From Agromyces allii (GTDB lineage Bacteria > Actinomycetota > Actinomycetes > Actinomycetales > Microbacteriaceae), in contig NZ_WBIN01000008.1 in the NCBI RefSeq assembly GCF_009749385.1, positions 124,001 through 188,000 on the forward strand: a DNA stretch of 64,000 nucleotides, written 5' to 3'. The notes below the pieces were generated by a model, which saw only the letters and a list, made by a program, of their open reading frames with translations, made no database searches and was not told where the DNA came from. Of the stretch, positions 15,387 through 25,822 are shown piece by piece (position 1 is the stretch's first letter; each line of letters begins with the position of its first letter). Both the position numbers and the translations under genes were made by a program.

Positions 15387-16085
15387 TCACAGCCCGAGCG
15401 CCCGCAACTCGGCGTCCATGCGGCGCGCCATCTCGGCGTACCCGTCGTCGTTCGGGTGCAGGCCGTCGGCCGCCATCCACTCCGGGTGCCCCTCGATCCA
15501 GTGCGAGGCGCCGCCGATCCAGTCGGCGTCGACCCGCTCGGCGCCGTCCTCGACCCATCCGATGATCTCCTCCACCGACGCCGGGCGTTCATCGGTGTAC
15601 CAGAACGGCTCGACCACGATCAGCCGGGCCTCCGGGAGTTCCGCGGACAGCCGCGCGAGGTCGGCGTCGATCGCCGCTCGGATGTCGTCGGCGCGCGACG
15701 GCATCGAGAAGTTGTCATTCAGTCCCATCGTCACGAAGACGAGGTCGGGCGCGGGCTCGTGCGCGACGATCGCCTCGACGAGGTCGGGCTCCGGCCCGCC
15801 GATGTCGGGATCACGGTTGTTCACGAACCCGAGCCCGTTGACGCTCGGGTTGAACTCGTCCCAGCCCCGATCGGCGGCGATGATGCTCGACCAGCGCCGC
15901 TCGGGCGAGCTCGCGCCGGTGCCGAGCGTGTACGAGTCGCCGTAGAAGGCGACGACGGGTGCACCGGCCGGCACCGCGTCATCCGCCTGATCGGATGCCG
16001 GTGCGCCGGCGCAGGCCGCCAGCAGCAGTCCGACCGCGCCGAGTCCTGCCACCGTGCCGAACGCCCGCCTGCCCCGAGTCCTCAT
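15387..16085 (-). CDS. SGNH-hydrolase lipoprotein
   Basis: A 232-residue exported lipoprotein (lipobox LLAAC near residue 25) with an SGNH/GDSL esterase fold. Block I is FYGDSYTLGTG with the nucleophile Ser, block III is VTMGLNDN, and block V is DGLHPNDDGY with catalytic Asp and His. Such enzymes deacylate or acylate carbohydrates and lipids outside the cell. It is transcribed in the same direction as, and 53 bases upstream of, the histidine kinase gene, so it may belong to the glycan locus and remove or add acyl groups on the polymer, as SGNH proteins do in cellulose and alginate modification. That link is inference; the gene could be independent. No clear Shine-Dalgarno precedes the ATG. 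Confidence 0.8.
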   Translation of the reverse strand: MRTRGRRAFGTVAGLGAVGLLLAACAGAPASDQADDAVPAGAPVVAFYGDSYTLGTGASSPERRWSSIIAADRGWDEFNPSVNGLGFVNNRDPDIGGPEPDLVEAIVAHEPAPDLVFVTMGLNDNFSMPSRADDIRAAIDADLARLSAELPEARLIVVEPFWYTDERPASVEEIIGWVEDGAERVDADWIGGASHWIEGHPEWMAADGLHPNDDGYAEMARRMDAELRALGL

Positions 16086-16156
16086 GGAGGTGGTTCGTGG
16101 CCGGCGGGCGTTCGGATGGTCGGCGTGATCGCCTCGACGTGATCGTCTCGCGGGGG

Positions 16157-17296
<1,140 letters not shown>

Positions 17297-17370
17297 TCAG
17301 GACCGAAATCGAGCATTCGTCCTGTTCTGGCAGCTTTCACCCGATCTGCGGCAGTCCGTCGGCTCTCGAC

Positions 17371-17386
17371 GGATGCCGCGGCATCC
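17371..17386. repeat. 16-bp palindrome GGATGCCGCGGCATCC, lysC-asd gap
   Basis: A perfect copy of the 16-bp palindrome just past the lysC stop codon on the minus strand. Other perfect copies are at 12581-12596 (inside a gene), 23497-23512 and 53157-53172. It could act as a weak terminator stem or be a sequence-specific chromosomal motif. Confidence 0.7.
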
Positions 17387-17413
17387 CCTCGTGTGCGAAG
17401 CAGCCGGCCTGGC

Positions 17414-18688
<1,275 letters not shown>

Positions 18689-18791
18689 GTGGTCTCCAAG
18701 GGGGTGGGTGGGGCGCCGGGTTTGCACCTCGGGACGCCGGAACCCCCATCATACGTGCGGCGCGTATGCCCCTCCGGCAATGTGACGGCGC

Positions 18792-18797
18792 TAGAGT
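18792..18797 (+). promoter_or_regulatory. -10 box of a leaderless transcript
   Basis: TAGAGT ends six bases before the ATG at 18804, with no Shine-Dalgarno in between. This is the layout expected when transcription begins at the start codon. Comparable boxes precede the genes at 39358 (TAGTGT, 39345-39350) and 43751 (TACCAT, 43738-43743). Confidence 0.55.
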
Positions 18798-18803
18798 GCG
18801 GGC

Positions 18804-19298
18804 ATGGCTGAGGCACTCGAGCAGTGGTCCGAGTTCAACGTCGCGATGGTCGGGGCGACCGCCGCACTCGCCGGTCTGCTCATCGTCGCGATGTCGGTGA
18901 ACATCGGCACCATCATGCAGTCCAAGACCATGCCCGCGCGTCTCGCGGCGTCGATCGCGGCGCTCGTGCTCGCGATCGCGGTGAGCGCCATGGGACTCAT
19001 CCCCGGCCAGCCGGTGATCGCGTACGGCGTCGAGATCATCGTCGCCACGCTCGGCGCCGGCGCGTTCCAGTGGCACGTGGTGAGCCTGGTGTTCCGTCAG
19101 CCCGGGGTGCCCGCGAACTACCGGCTCGGCCAGAGCGCAGCCGGGGTGTTCCCGATCGCGGCGTTCCTGCTCGGCGGCGTGCTCGTGGTCGTCGGGCAGG
19201 TCGAGGCGGGGCTCATCGCCGTGGCGTTCGGCGCGATCCTCGCGATCATCGCCGCGCTCCTGATGGCGTGGGTCGTGCTCGTCGAACTGCTCAGGTGA
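18804..19298 (+). CDS. Small integral membrane protein, function unknown
   Basis: A 164-residue protein that is almost entirely membrane: five hydrophobic helices at about residues 13-39, 48-70, 72-95, 107-128 and 133-163, separated by very short loops. I recognise no family motif. The first helix contains an Ala/Gly-rich face (VGATAALAGLLIVAMSVNI). Codon use is like that of the neighbours. It is transcribed divergently from lysC, probably from the leaderless promoter at 18792-18797, and stands alone. No transport or enzyme signature is visible. Confidence 0.75.
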   Translation: MAEALEQWSEFNVAMVGATAALAGLLIVAMSVNIGTIMQSKTMPARLAASIAALVLAIAVSAMGLIPGQPVIAYGVEIIVATLGAGAFQWHVVSLVFRQPGVPANYRLGQSAAGVFPIAAFLLGGVLVVVGQVEAGLIAVAFGAILAIIAALLMAWVVLVELLR

Positions 19299-19361
19299 CG
19301 GATGCCGGTGGCGGGCCGGTCGTGCTCGGACCCGGGGCGGCGCGTTCCGCGTTCGACGCGT

Positions 19362-19724
19362 TCAGTCCTTGTGCCCGCGAGCCATGTACCACTCGGTGTA
19401 CTCGCTCGCGCGACCGTCGGGCGCGAGGCGGATGATCCAGAGGTTCAGGTAGTCGCTGCGGGCCGGGTAGACGGTGCGCCCCTGCACGACGACGAATCCG
19501 TCGTGCTCGTGCAGGATCTTCCAGTCGAAGGCCCACGTGCCCGGCTCGTCGAGGTCTTCGAGCCACCCGGCGACGATCTCGTCGCGCCCGACGCGCGGCC
19601 TCGAATCGGGGCTCGTGAGGTAGACGGCGTCATCGGTGAACAGGGCGCCGATCTCGGCCGGGTCGTTGGACTGCCAGGCCGCGACGTACCCTGCAACCCA
19701 CTCGGCACCTCGACTGACGGCCAT
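19362..19724 (-). CDS. SnoaL/NTF2-like protein
   Basis: A 120-residue protein with the outline of the NTF2-like fold: an N-terminal helix (GAEWVAGYVAAWQSNDPAEIGALF) leading into TDDAVYL, the GRDEIVAGW helix and a beta-sheet ending in SEYTEWYM. Proteins of this shape are isomerases, small hydrolases or ligand-binding proteins, and sequence does not say which here. It stands alone between the membrane protein and recR. I start at ATG 19724; a longer upstream frame is not supported by family length. Confidence 0.75.
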   Translation of the reverse strand: MAVSRGAEWVAGYVAAWQSNDPAEIGALFTDDAVYLTSPDSRPRVGRDEIVAGWLEDLDEPGTWAFDWKILHEHDGFVVVQGRTVYPARSDYLNLWIIRLAPDGRASEYTEWYMARGHKD

Positions 19725-19879
19725 GACCCCAGTCCAGTCCACGGCGGGGCCTGCGTCAACCCTCGCCGGAACGAGCGGATGCCGCGTCGCGCCGTTCGCT
19801 CGACGCATCCGCTCGCGCGGTGCGCCGGGGCCGCCCGACGCATCCTGCCCGTCTGGAACGGCTGATGCGTGGCGCAGCG

Positions 19880-20476
19880 TCAGCCGACGACGCGACGGCC
19901 CTCGAACGCGCGGCCGAGCGTGACCTCGTCGGCGTACTCGAGGTCGCCGCCGACGGGCAGGCCGGAGGCGAGACGCGTGACGCGGATCTCGAGCGTGGTC
20001 AGGAGCCGGCTGAGGTAGGTGGCCGTCGCCTCGCCCTCGAGGTTGGGGTCGGTCGCGATGATGACCTCGACGACCGTGCCGTCGGCGAGACGCTGCATGA
20101 GCTGGCGGATGCGGAGCTCGTCGGGCCCGATGCCGTCGATCGGGCTGATTGCGCCGCCGAGCACGTGGTAGAGCCCGCGGAACTCGCGCGTGCGCTCGAT
20201 GGCGACCACGTCCTTGGCCTCTTCGACGACGCAGATCAGGGTCGGGTCGCGGCGCGGATCGCGGCAGATCGCGCACGTCTGCTGCTCGGAGACGTTGCCG
20301 CAGATCTCGCAGAAGCGCACCTTCTGGCGCACCTCCGAGAGGATCTCGGCGAGCCGGCTGACGTCGAACTGCTCGGTCTGCACGATGTGGAACGCGATGC
20401 GCTGCGCCGACTTCGGCCCGATGCCCGGAAGGCGACCGAGTTCGTCGATGAGTTCTTGGACGATGCCCTCGTACAC
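19880..20476 (-). CDS. recR: Recombination protein RecR
   Basis: A 198-residue recombination mediator that works with RecO (and RecF) to load RecA on single-stranded gaps. The N-terminal helix-hairpin-helix contains [16 protein letters not shown]; the zinc finger is FCEICGN...QQTCAICRD with four cysteines; the Toprim domain follows with [28 protein letters not shown] and [17 protein letters not shown]. Length equals that of typical RecR. It lies 3 bases downstream of dnaX in the same direction, the classical dnaX-recR arrangement, so it is expected to be co-transcribed. Confidence 0.97.
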   Translation of the reverse strand: MYEGIVQELIDELGRLPGIGPKSAQRIAFHIVQTEQFDVSRLAEILSEVRQKVRFCEICGNVSEQQTCAICRDPRRDPTLICVVEEAKDVVAIERTREFRGLYHVLGGAISPIDGIGPDELRIRQLMQRLADGTVVEVIIATDPNLEGEATATYLSRLLTTLEIRVTRLASGLPVGGDLEYADEVTLGRAFEGRRVVG

Positions 20477-20479
20477 GCG

Positions 20480-23041
20480 CTACCCCCGCTCACCGAAGCC
20501 GGGGCGCGCGGGCGCCTCGACCTCTTCGAGGAACGTGGCGCCGAGCACTTCGCGCACGACGGCCTCGCCGTAGCGCTGGATGCCGCCGCCGTTCGCCGCG
20601 CTCGGGCCCGGGTTCGACCGGCCCTGCGAGCGCGCCGACCTGGCCGGTGCCGACGCCGGTGCGGATGACGCCGCGGGCGCCGACGCCGGTGCCGGCGCGC
20701 CGCGCGACGGCTGCGCCCCTGCGGCGCGCGGCTCGTCGGCCGGAGCTCCCCGGTCGTAGTCGGGATCGAACGGCGGCTCCTCGTCGAGCGGCGGAGCATC
20801 GGCGTCGTCTGGGACGGTCGGCGAACCGGGTGGGCGGGTCGTTCCGCGGGCTGCGACGGGGGACGCGGATGCCGCGGCTGCGTCTGGACCGGTCTCGACG
20901 ACCGGCTCGACCTCGCGCGTGAGCACGGCGGTCGCAGTGGCGGGCACCGACGGCGCGGCGAGAGCCTCGGACGAGGCGGCCGGCTCGTCGCGCGGGATCG
21001 CGACCGTCGCCCACGAGTCGACCGGCGCGGATGCCGACGTGCTCGACGGCGCGCTCTTGGACGCACGGTTCTTCGAACCGGCGCCCTGCTGTGCGGAATT
21101 CGTCTGGGCCGCGCTCGACGCGTCGGAGCTCGCAGCACCCGCGGGTGCGGCGCTCGGCGCGCCCGCGCCCGGCGCTGCGGCCGACGCCGCGGCGCGCGAA
21201 CCTCCGCCGCCCGGCGCAGATGCGGGAGCAGACGCGGATGCGGGCCCCGACGCGGAACCGTCGCCATCGGCAGGACGGGTGCCGGACGCCGGGGCTCCTG
21301 ACGACTGCGCGCCGACCACGCGAGGGACGAACTTGACCTGGATGCCGAGCACCTCGGTGATCGCCGCACGCAGCAGCTCGGCGGGACTCTGCGCACCCGC
21401 GGAGCCCCTGAGGTCGTTCACGTCGTTCTGGCTCGGGAAGCCGAGCACGAGCACGTCGTCGTCGGAGCGGTAGTCGATGACCTGGGCCGTGAGCGCGGCC
21501 ATCCATGCCGTGCGCTTGACGCGCTGCAGCGCGGCGAGCACCTCGGGCCACGCGTCGCGCATCTGCTGCACGGTCACCGGTCCGACGGGCTTCAGTCTCG
21601 GCACGGCGACCCGTTCGGGCTCGCCGCCCGCGGATGCCGGTGCAGCTTCGGCGGGAACCGGTCGCGAGGTCGCGGCCGCCGACTCGGCCGTCTGCGTCGC
21701 GGACTCGGTCGCCGATGCAGCAGGTGCCGCCGATGCAGCAGATGCGGGCGCTGCGGCGGGCGCCGAGACGGCGGGCGCCGGACCAGCGCTGCGGGCCGAG
21801 GCCGCGGGGGCGCCGCCGGTCGCTCGGGCGGGCGCTGCGGCGGGTTCGTCGCGAGTGGGGGCGCCACCGGCATCCGAGACGCCGACGCGACGCTCGAGCC
21901 GCTCGACGCGGGCGAGCGCGCCGCGCTGGGTGTCGTCGATGGCGGGCACGAGCACGCGCGCGAGCATGAGCTCGAGGTGCAGGCGCGGCGAGGTTGCACC
22001 GCTCATCTCGGTGAGGGTCTGGTTGACGAGGTCGGCGACGCGCGAGAGCTCGGCGGCGCCGAACGCCGCCGCCTGCGTGCCCATGCGCACGAGCTCGTCG
22101 GCCGGGACGCCGCGCAGCACCGCCGCAGCGGCCTCGGGCGTCGATGCGGCGACGATGATGAGGTCGCGCAGGCGCTCGAGCAGGTCTTCGACGAAGCGGC
22201 GCGGGTCTTGCCCGGTCTGCACCACGCGATCGGCGGCCGCGAAGGCGCCCGCCGCGTCGCCCTGGCCGATGGCGTCGACGACCTCGTCGAGCAGCGCGCC
22301 GTGCGTGTAGCCGAGGAGTGCCACGGCCCGCTCGTAGTCGATGCTCGTGCCCTCGGAGCCGGCGATGAGCTGGTCGAGCAGCGAGAGGGTGTCTCGCGGC
22401 GACCCGCCGCCGGCGCGCACGACGAGCGGAAGCACGCCGGGCGCGACCTCGACGCCCTCTTCGGTGCAGAGCTGCTGCACGTACTCGAGCATGGGGCCGG
22501 GCGGCACGAGCCGGAACGGGTAGTGGTGCGTGCGCGAGCGGATGGTGCCGAGCACCTTGTCGGGCTCGGTCGTCGCGAAGATGAACTTGACGTGCTCGGG
22601 CGGCTCCTCGACGAGCTTCAGCAGGGCGTTGAAGCCCTGCGGCGTGACCATGTGCGCCTCGTCGAGGATGAAGATCTTGTAGCGGTCGCGTGCTGGGGCG
22701 AACACGGCGCGCTCGCGCAGGTCGCGCGCGTCGTCGACGCCGTTGTGGCTCGCGGCGTCGATCTCGACCACGTCGAGCGACCCTCCGCCGCCGCGCGCGA
22801 GCTCGACGCAGCTCGGACACGTGCCGCACGGCACGTCGGTCGGGCCCTCTGCACAGTTCAGGCAGCGGGCGAGGATGCGCGCCGACGTCGTCTTGCCGCA
22901 GCCGCGCGGGCCGCTGAACAGGTAGGCGTGATTGACACGATCGGTGCGCAGCGCCGTCATGAGGGGATCGGTCACCTGCGACTGTCCGATCATCTCGGCG
23001 AACGTCTCAGGCCGGTAACGGCGATACAGGGCGGTGACCAC
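20480..23041 (-). CDS. dnaX: DNA polymerase III subunit gamma/tau
   Basis: An 853-residue clamp-loader subunit. The AAA+ domain has Walker A GPRGCGKTTSAR, four zinc-binding cysteines in CLNCAEG...CGTCPSC, Walker B IFILDEAHMV and sensor-1 IFATTEPDKV. Domain III extends to about residue 370 (RLHLELMLARVLVPA). Beyond it comes an exceptionally long Ala/Ser/Pro-rich region interrupted at about 455-585 by a more ordered part (VTVQQMRDAWPEVLAALQRVKRTAW) that in relatives contacts the polymerase, then more low-complexity sequence to a short conserved end (YGEAVVREVLGATFLEE). Start is GTG at 23041. No A-rich slippery sequence for making a short gamma form is visible. Confidence 0.95.
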   Translation of the reverse strand: MVTALYRRYRPETFAEMIGQSQVTDPLMTALRTDRVNHAYLFSGPRGCGKTTSARILARCLNCAEGPTDVPCGTCPSCVELARGGGGSLDVVEIDAASHNGVDDARDLRERAVFAPARDRYKIFILDEAHMVTPQGFNALLKLVEEPPEHVKFIFATTEPDKVLGTIRSRTHHYPFRLVPPGPMLEYVQQLCTEEGVEVAPGVLPLVVRAGGGSPRDTLSLLDQLIAGSEGTSIDYERAVALLGYTHGALLDEVVDAIGQGDAAGAFAAADRVVQTGQDPRRFVEDLLERLRDLIIVAASTPEAAAAVLRGVPADELVRMGTQAAAFGAAELSRVADLVNQTLTEMSGATSPRLHLELMLARVLVPAIDDTQRGALARVERLERRVGVSDAGGAPTRDEPAAAPARATGGAPAASARSAGPAPAVSAPAAAPASAASAAPAASATESATQTAESAAATSRPVPAEAAPASAGGEPERVAVPRLKPVGPVTVQQMRDAWPEVLAALQRVKRTAWMAALTAQVIDYRSDDDVLVLGFPSQNDVNDLRGSAGAQSPAELLRAAITEVLGIQVKFVPRVVGAQSSGAPASGTRPADGDGSASGPASASAPASAPGGGGSRAAASAAAPGAGAPSAAPAGAASSDASSAAQTNSAQQGAGSKNRASKSAPSSTSASAPVDSWATVAIPRDEPAASSEALAAPSVPATATAVLTREVEPVVETGPDAAAASASPVAARGTTRPPGSPTVPDDADAPPLDEEPPFDPDYDRGAPADEPRAAGAQPSRGAPAPASAPAASSAPASAPARSARSQGRSNPGPSAANGGGIQRYGEAVVREVLGATFLEEVEAPARPGFGERG

Positions 23042-23119
23042 GGCTCAATCGTAGTTGCCGCGTCTGACACCCGTTCCTGACGACGTGGGCGTAGCATGCG
23101 GTGATCGAAAGGGGGCGTG

Positions 23120-23494
23120 ATGACGGCGACGACGATGACACCGGCACAGCTCACGAGATTCGAGGCGAGGCTGCGCGCCGAGCGAGCCGACGCCCAGGAG
23201 CGCCTGGCCGAGTTCGACGACGCGATGACCGCGGTTCGCCTCGCCAGAACCGACGCGACGGCCGACGACGAGCACGACCCCGAGGGGCCGACCATGACGC
23301 AGGAGTGGTCGCAGCGCAGCGCCGTGCTGGCCGACGTGCGCGCCGAGCTCGCCGACGTCGACCGCGCCCTCGCGCGCATCGCCGACGGAACCTACGGCTT
23401 CTGCGCGAACTGCGGCAAGCGCATCACGGTCGCGCGCCTCGACGCGCGCCCGACCGCCGAGCTCTGCATCGACTGCGCGCGCCACGTGCGCTGA
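23120..23494 (+). CDS. TraR/DksA-family zinc-finger protein
   Basis: A 124-residue protein. A coiled-coil hairpin (residues 8-85, QLTRFEARLRAERADAQERL ... LADVRAELADVDRALARI) is followed by the family signature DGTYGFCANCGKRI and the second half of the zinc site CIDCARH. DksA-like proteins bind RNA polymerase through the secondary channel and adjust initiation; many short actinobacterial members lack the acidic tip and their role is uncertain. GTG 23117 and ATG 23120 are adjacent; the ATG is better spaced from the GGGGG run. A TAGCAT -10 box at 23092-23097 predicts a leader of about 16 nt. It is divergent from dnaX. Confidence 0.87.
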   Translation: MTATTMTPAQLTRFEARLRAERADAQERLAEFDDAMTAVRLARTDATADDEHDPEGPTMTQEWSQRSAVLADVRAELADVDRALARIADGTYGFCANCGKRITVARLDARPTAELCIDCARHVR

Positions 23495-23496
23495 GC

Positions 23497-23512
23497 GGAT
23501 GCCGCGGCATCC
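23497..23512. repeat. 16-bp palindrome GGATGCCGCGGCATCC after the TraR/DksA gene
   Basis: A perfect copy three bases past the stop codon, between this gene and the convergent MFS gene. Position suggests a role as a short terminator stem, though there is no T-run. Confidence 0.65.
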
Positions 23513-23561
23513 GTCATCGCGCGCTCCGTAGCGCGCCGACGCGCGCCGACGCGCCGGAGCA

Positions 23562-24971
23562 TCACGCCGACCGGTCGGATTCCGCCGCTTCGGGCGCCGA
23601 CGACGACGCCGCCGGACGCGACCCCTCGACGTCGGCGTCCTCACGGGTCGCCCCGGCGGCCAGGCCGCTGAACGCCCTGATGAACAACGGGCTGGCACCG
23701 AGCACGAAGTAGAGGCAGCCGGCGCCGACGAGCGTCGGCGTGAGACCGACCTGCTCGACCGCGAACCCGCCGACCAGTGCGCCGAGCGGCATCGACGCGG
23801 CGACGCCGGCCGTCATCGCGCCGAACACCCTGGCCCGCATGCCGTCGGGCACCTCGCCGTACATGGCCGTGGCGATCATCGGGTTCAGCATGCCCGCCGC
23901 GAGGCCCGAGCAGAGCAGCACCACGAGCAGCACGGGGAACGGAACACCTGCGGCCATCGCGAGGTAGGGCGGCGTGCCCGCGAGCATGAAGCAGGCCGCG
24001 AACATGCCGCGCCCCGACCAGCGGTGCCCGATCCAGCCGAACACCGCCGACCCCGTGAGCGCTCCCGCTGCGAAGCACGCGATCATGCCGCCGAGCAGGC
24101 CGGGCTCGCCGAGCACCTCGGTCGCGTAGACGGGCTTGAGCACCGTCAGCCCGGCCGCGTCGATCGCGTTCGTCAACGTCACGAGCAGCACGACCGCGAG
24201 CAGCAGCGGCGAGCGCACCATGAAGCGGATTCCGGCGACGAAGCCGTCCTTCGCGCGCTCGCCCGCCGTTCCGGTGGCGGACGCCTCGGCCGAGGCCGAG
24301 ACGGTGCGCGGGATGAACGCGAGCACGAGCACCGCGGAGACGAGGAATCCGGCCGCGTCGAACACGAGCGCCGGCATCGGCCCCACCAGCGCCACGGCGA
24401 GACCGGCGATGCCCGCCCCGATCATCGAGGCGGTGCGCTGCACGGTCGACTGCACGCCGGCGGCGCGGGCCAGCGGCATGCGCGCGAGGGCGGCGAGGTC
24501 GGGCACGAGCACCGTCTTGGCCGTGTCGCCGGGCGGGTCGAGCAGGCCGCCGAGGAACACGAGCGCGAGCAGCACGCCGAAGTGGAGCCCGGTGGTGGCC
24601 GCGAGGATCGGGATCGCGATGACCGTGAGGCCGCTTGCGACATCGGCCACGATGCTCGAGAGGCGGTAGCCGAAGCGGTCGACGAGCACGCCGCCGAGCG
24701 CGCCGCCGATCACGAGCGGCACGGTCGCGAACACGCCCGCGACGCCCGCGGCGAGCGGGGATCCGGTCTGCTGCAGCGCGATGATCGGGATCGCGATCAG
24801 GGCGATCGCATTGCCGGCGAGCGAGAAGAACTGCGCCGCGAACAGCGCGAGGATCGGCAGGCGGCGGCGCGCGGCATCCGTCGCCTCGGGGTCGGGCCGC
24901 AGCGCATCGGATGAAGGGGCGTCGAGCGCGGCAGCGCCGGCGCCGATCACGCCCGCGTCGTCGCCGCTCAC
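23562..24971 (-). CDS. Major facilitator superfamily exporter
   Basis: A 469-residue transporter with twelve predicted helices between about residues 38 and 440. The loop after helix 2 reads GGVLVDRFGYRLSS, matching the family motif GxxxDRxGRR, and the overall order resembles the MFS_3 (enterobactin-exporter-like) group; substrate is unknown. The start is taken as GTG 24971 overlapping the stop of the ArsR gene (GTGA), so the longer frame up to 25307 is a shadow of that regulator. The last 35 residues are Ala/Ser/Asp-rich and cytoplasmic. Co-transcription with an ArsR-type repressor and operators in front suggest ligand-induced export. Confidence 0.87.
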   Translation of the reverse strand: MSGDDAGVIGAGAAALDAPSSDALRPDPEATDAARRRLPILALFAAQFFSLAGNAIALIAIPIIALQQTGSPLAAGVAGVFATVPLVIGGALGGVLVDRFGYRLSSIVADVASGLTVIAIPILAATTGLHFGVLLALVFLGGLLDPPGDTAKTVLVPDLAALARMPLARAAGVQSTVQRTASMIGAGIAGLAVALVGPMPALVFDAAGFLVSAVLVLAFIPRTVSASAEASATGTAGERAKDGFVAGIRFMVRSPLLLAVVLLVTLTNAIDAAGLTVLKPVYATEVLGEPGLLGGMIACFAAGALTGSAVFGWIGHRWSGRGMFAACFMLAGTPPYLAMAAGVPFPVLLVVLLCSGLAAGMLNPMIATAMYGEVPDGMRARVFGAMTAGVAASMPLGALVGGFAVEQVGLTPTLVGAGCLYFVLGASPLFIRAFSGLAAGATREDADVEGSRPAASSSAPEAAESDRSA

Positions 24972-25618
24972 GATTCGCCCCGCGGGAAGACGTGCGTCAT
25001 CCACCGCACGGTGCGCGCACCCTCGCGGGGCTCGCGACCGACCGCCCACCACTTGTCGTGCACGGCGGAGAGGTCGGCCGCGAGCTCGCGCATCTCGTCG
25101 AGTGTGAGGCGTGCCGCGCCGTCGCTCGAGTCGGACGCCTCGACCCATTCGGGTTCGAGCGAGAGCTCCGCGTCGAGCGCGTCGAGCAGTTCGCGGTGGT
25201 ACGACTCGAGCACCGTGCGCCGCATGGCCTCGGAGGCCTCGCGTCGCTCGGGGTCGCCCGAGTACTGCTCGGGGTGCCAGGTCGTCATCTCGTGCGCCGA
25301 CTTCCACCAGCGCTCGCGGCCGTCGCGCTCGCGCTCGGGGGCCGGCACGACGAAGCCGTGCTTGGCGAGCGTGCCGAGGTGGTAGCTGATCGAGCCGGAT
25401 GCCGCGCCGGTGGCCTCGACGAGCATGCCGACCGAGTGCGGTCCCCCGACGCGCAGCAGGCCCAGGATGCGCAGGCGCAGCGGATGCGCGAGCGCGCGCA
25501 TCGAGCCGGCGTCCTGCACGTCGATGGTGCGGGTCTCGCGGACGGGCGGCGGAGCTGCGGCGGCGTCGGCCGGAGGGCTCGCCGCGGCATCCGTCGTCGG
25601 GTTCTCTGGGCTGTCCAT
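24968..25618 (-). CDS. ArsR/helix-turn-helix transcriptional regulator
   Basis: A 216-residue regulator. After an Ala/Pro-rich N-terminus of about 35 residues, the winged helix runs MRALAHPLRLRILGLLRVGGPHSVGMLVEATGAASGSISYHLGTLAKHGFV (residues about 40-90), the canonical ArsR layout without metal-binding cysteines. A C-terminal domain of about 115 residues rich in Trp and acidic residues (WWKSAHEMTTWHPEQY...) probably senses the ligand. Two tandem palindromes sit directly upstream (25637-25665), indicating autoregulation together with the co-translated MFS gene. Confidence 0.87.
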   Translation of the reverse strand: MDSPENPTTDAAASPPADAAAAPPPVRETRTIDVQDAGSMRALAHPLRLRILGLLRVGGPHSVGMLVEATGAASGSISYHLGTLAKHGFVVPAPERERDGRERWWKSAHEMTTWHPEQYSGDPERREASEAMRRTVLESYHRELLDALDAELSLEPEWVEASDSSDGAARLTLDEMRELAADLSAVHDKWWAVGREPREGARTVRWMTHVFPRGES

Positions 25619-25636
25619 ACCCGCGATGCTAGTTCA

Positions 25637-25665
25637 GCAAGAGTTCTTGCACAAGTGTTCTTGCA
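25637..25665 (-). promoter_or_regulatory. Tandem operator of the arsR-MFS operon
   Basis: CAAGAGTTCTTGCA (25638-25651) and CAAGTGTTCTTGCA (25652-25665) are contiguous 14-bp repeats differing in one base. The first, extended as GCAAGAGTTCTTGC (25637-25650), is a perfect 6-bp inverted repeat around GT; the second has 4-bp arms CAAG/CTTG. They lie 19 bases upstream of the regulator's start codon, where bound repressor would cover the promoter. Confidence 0.75.
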
Positions 25666-25822
25666 GAATCGCGGATGCCGCGACGAACGCCCGACGCGCC
25701 CTGGAAGCAGGCAGCGGGCAGTGCACAGCGCACAGCCGGAGTGGGCAACGCGCAGCATGGCAGCGCGCACAATCTCGCGAGCGACCGTGCGCCCCGCGAT
25801 CGGGCCGGCGGGCCGGCGGGTC

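Noticed and set aside
20480..23041. Programmed frameshift site making the short gamma form of DnaX
   Set aside because: No A-rich slippery heptamer with a following stem is visible in this GC-rich gene.
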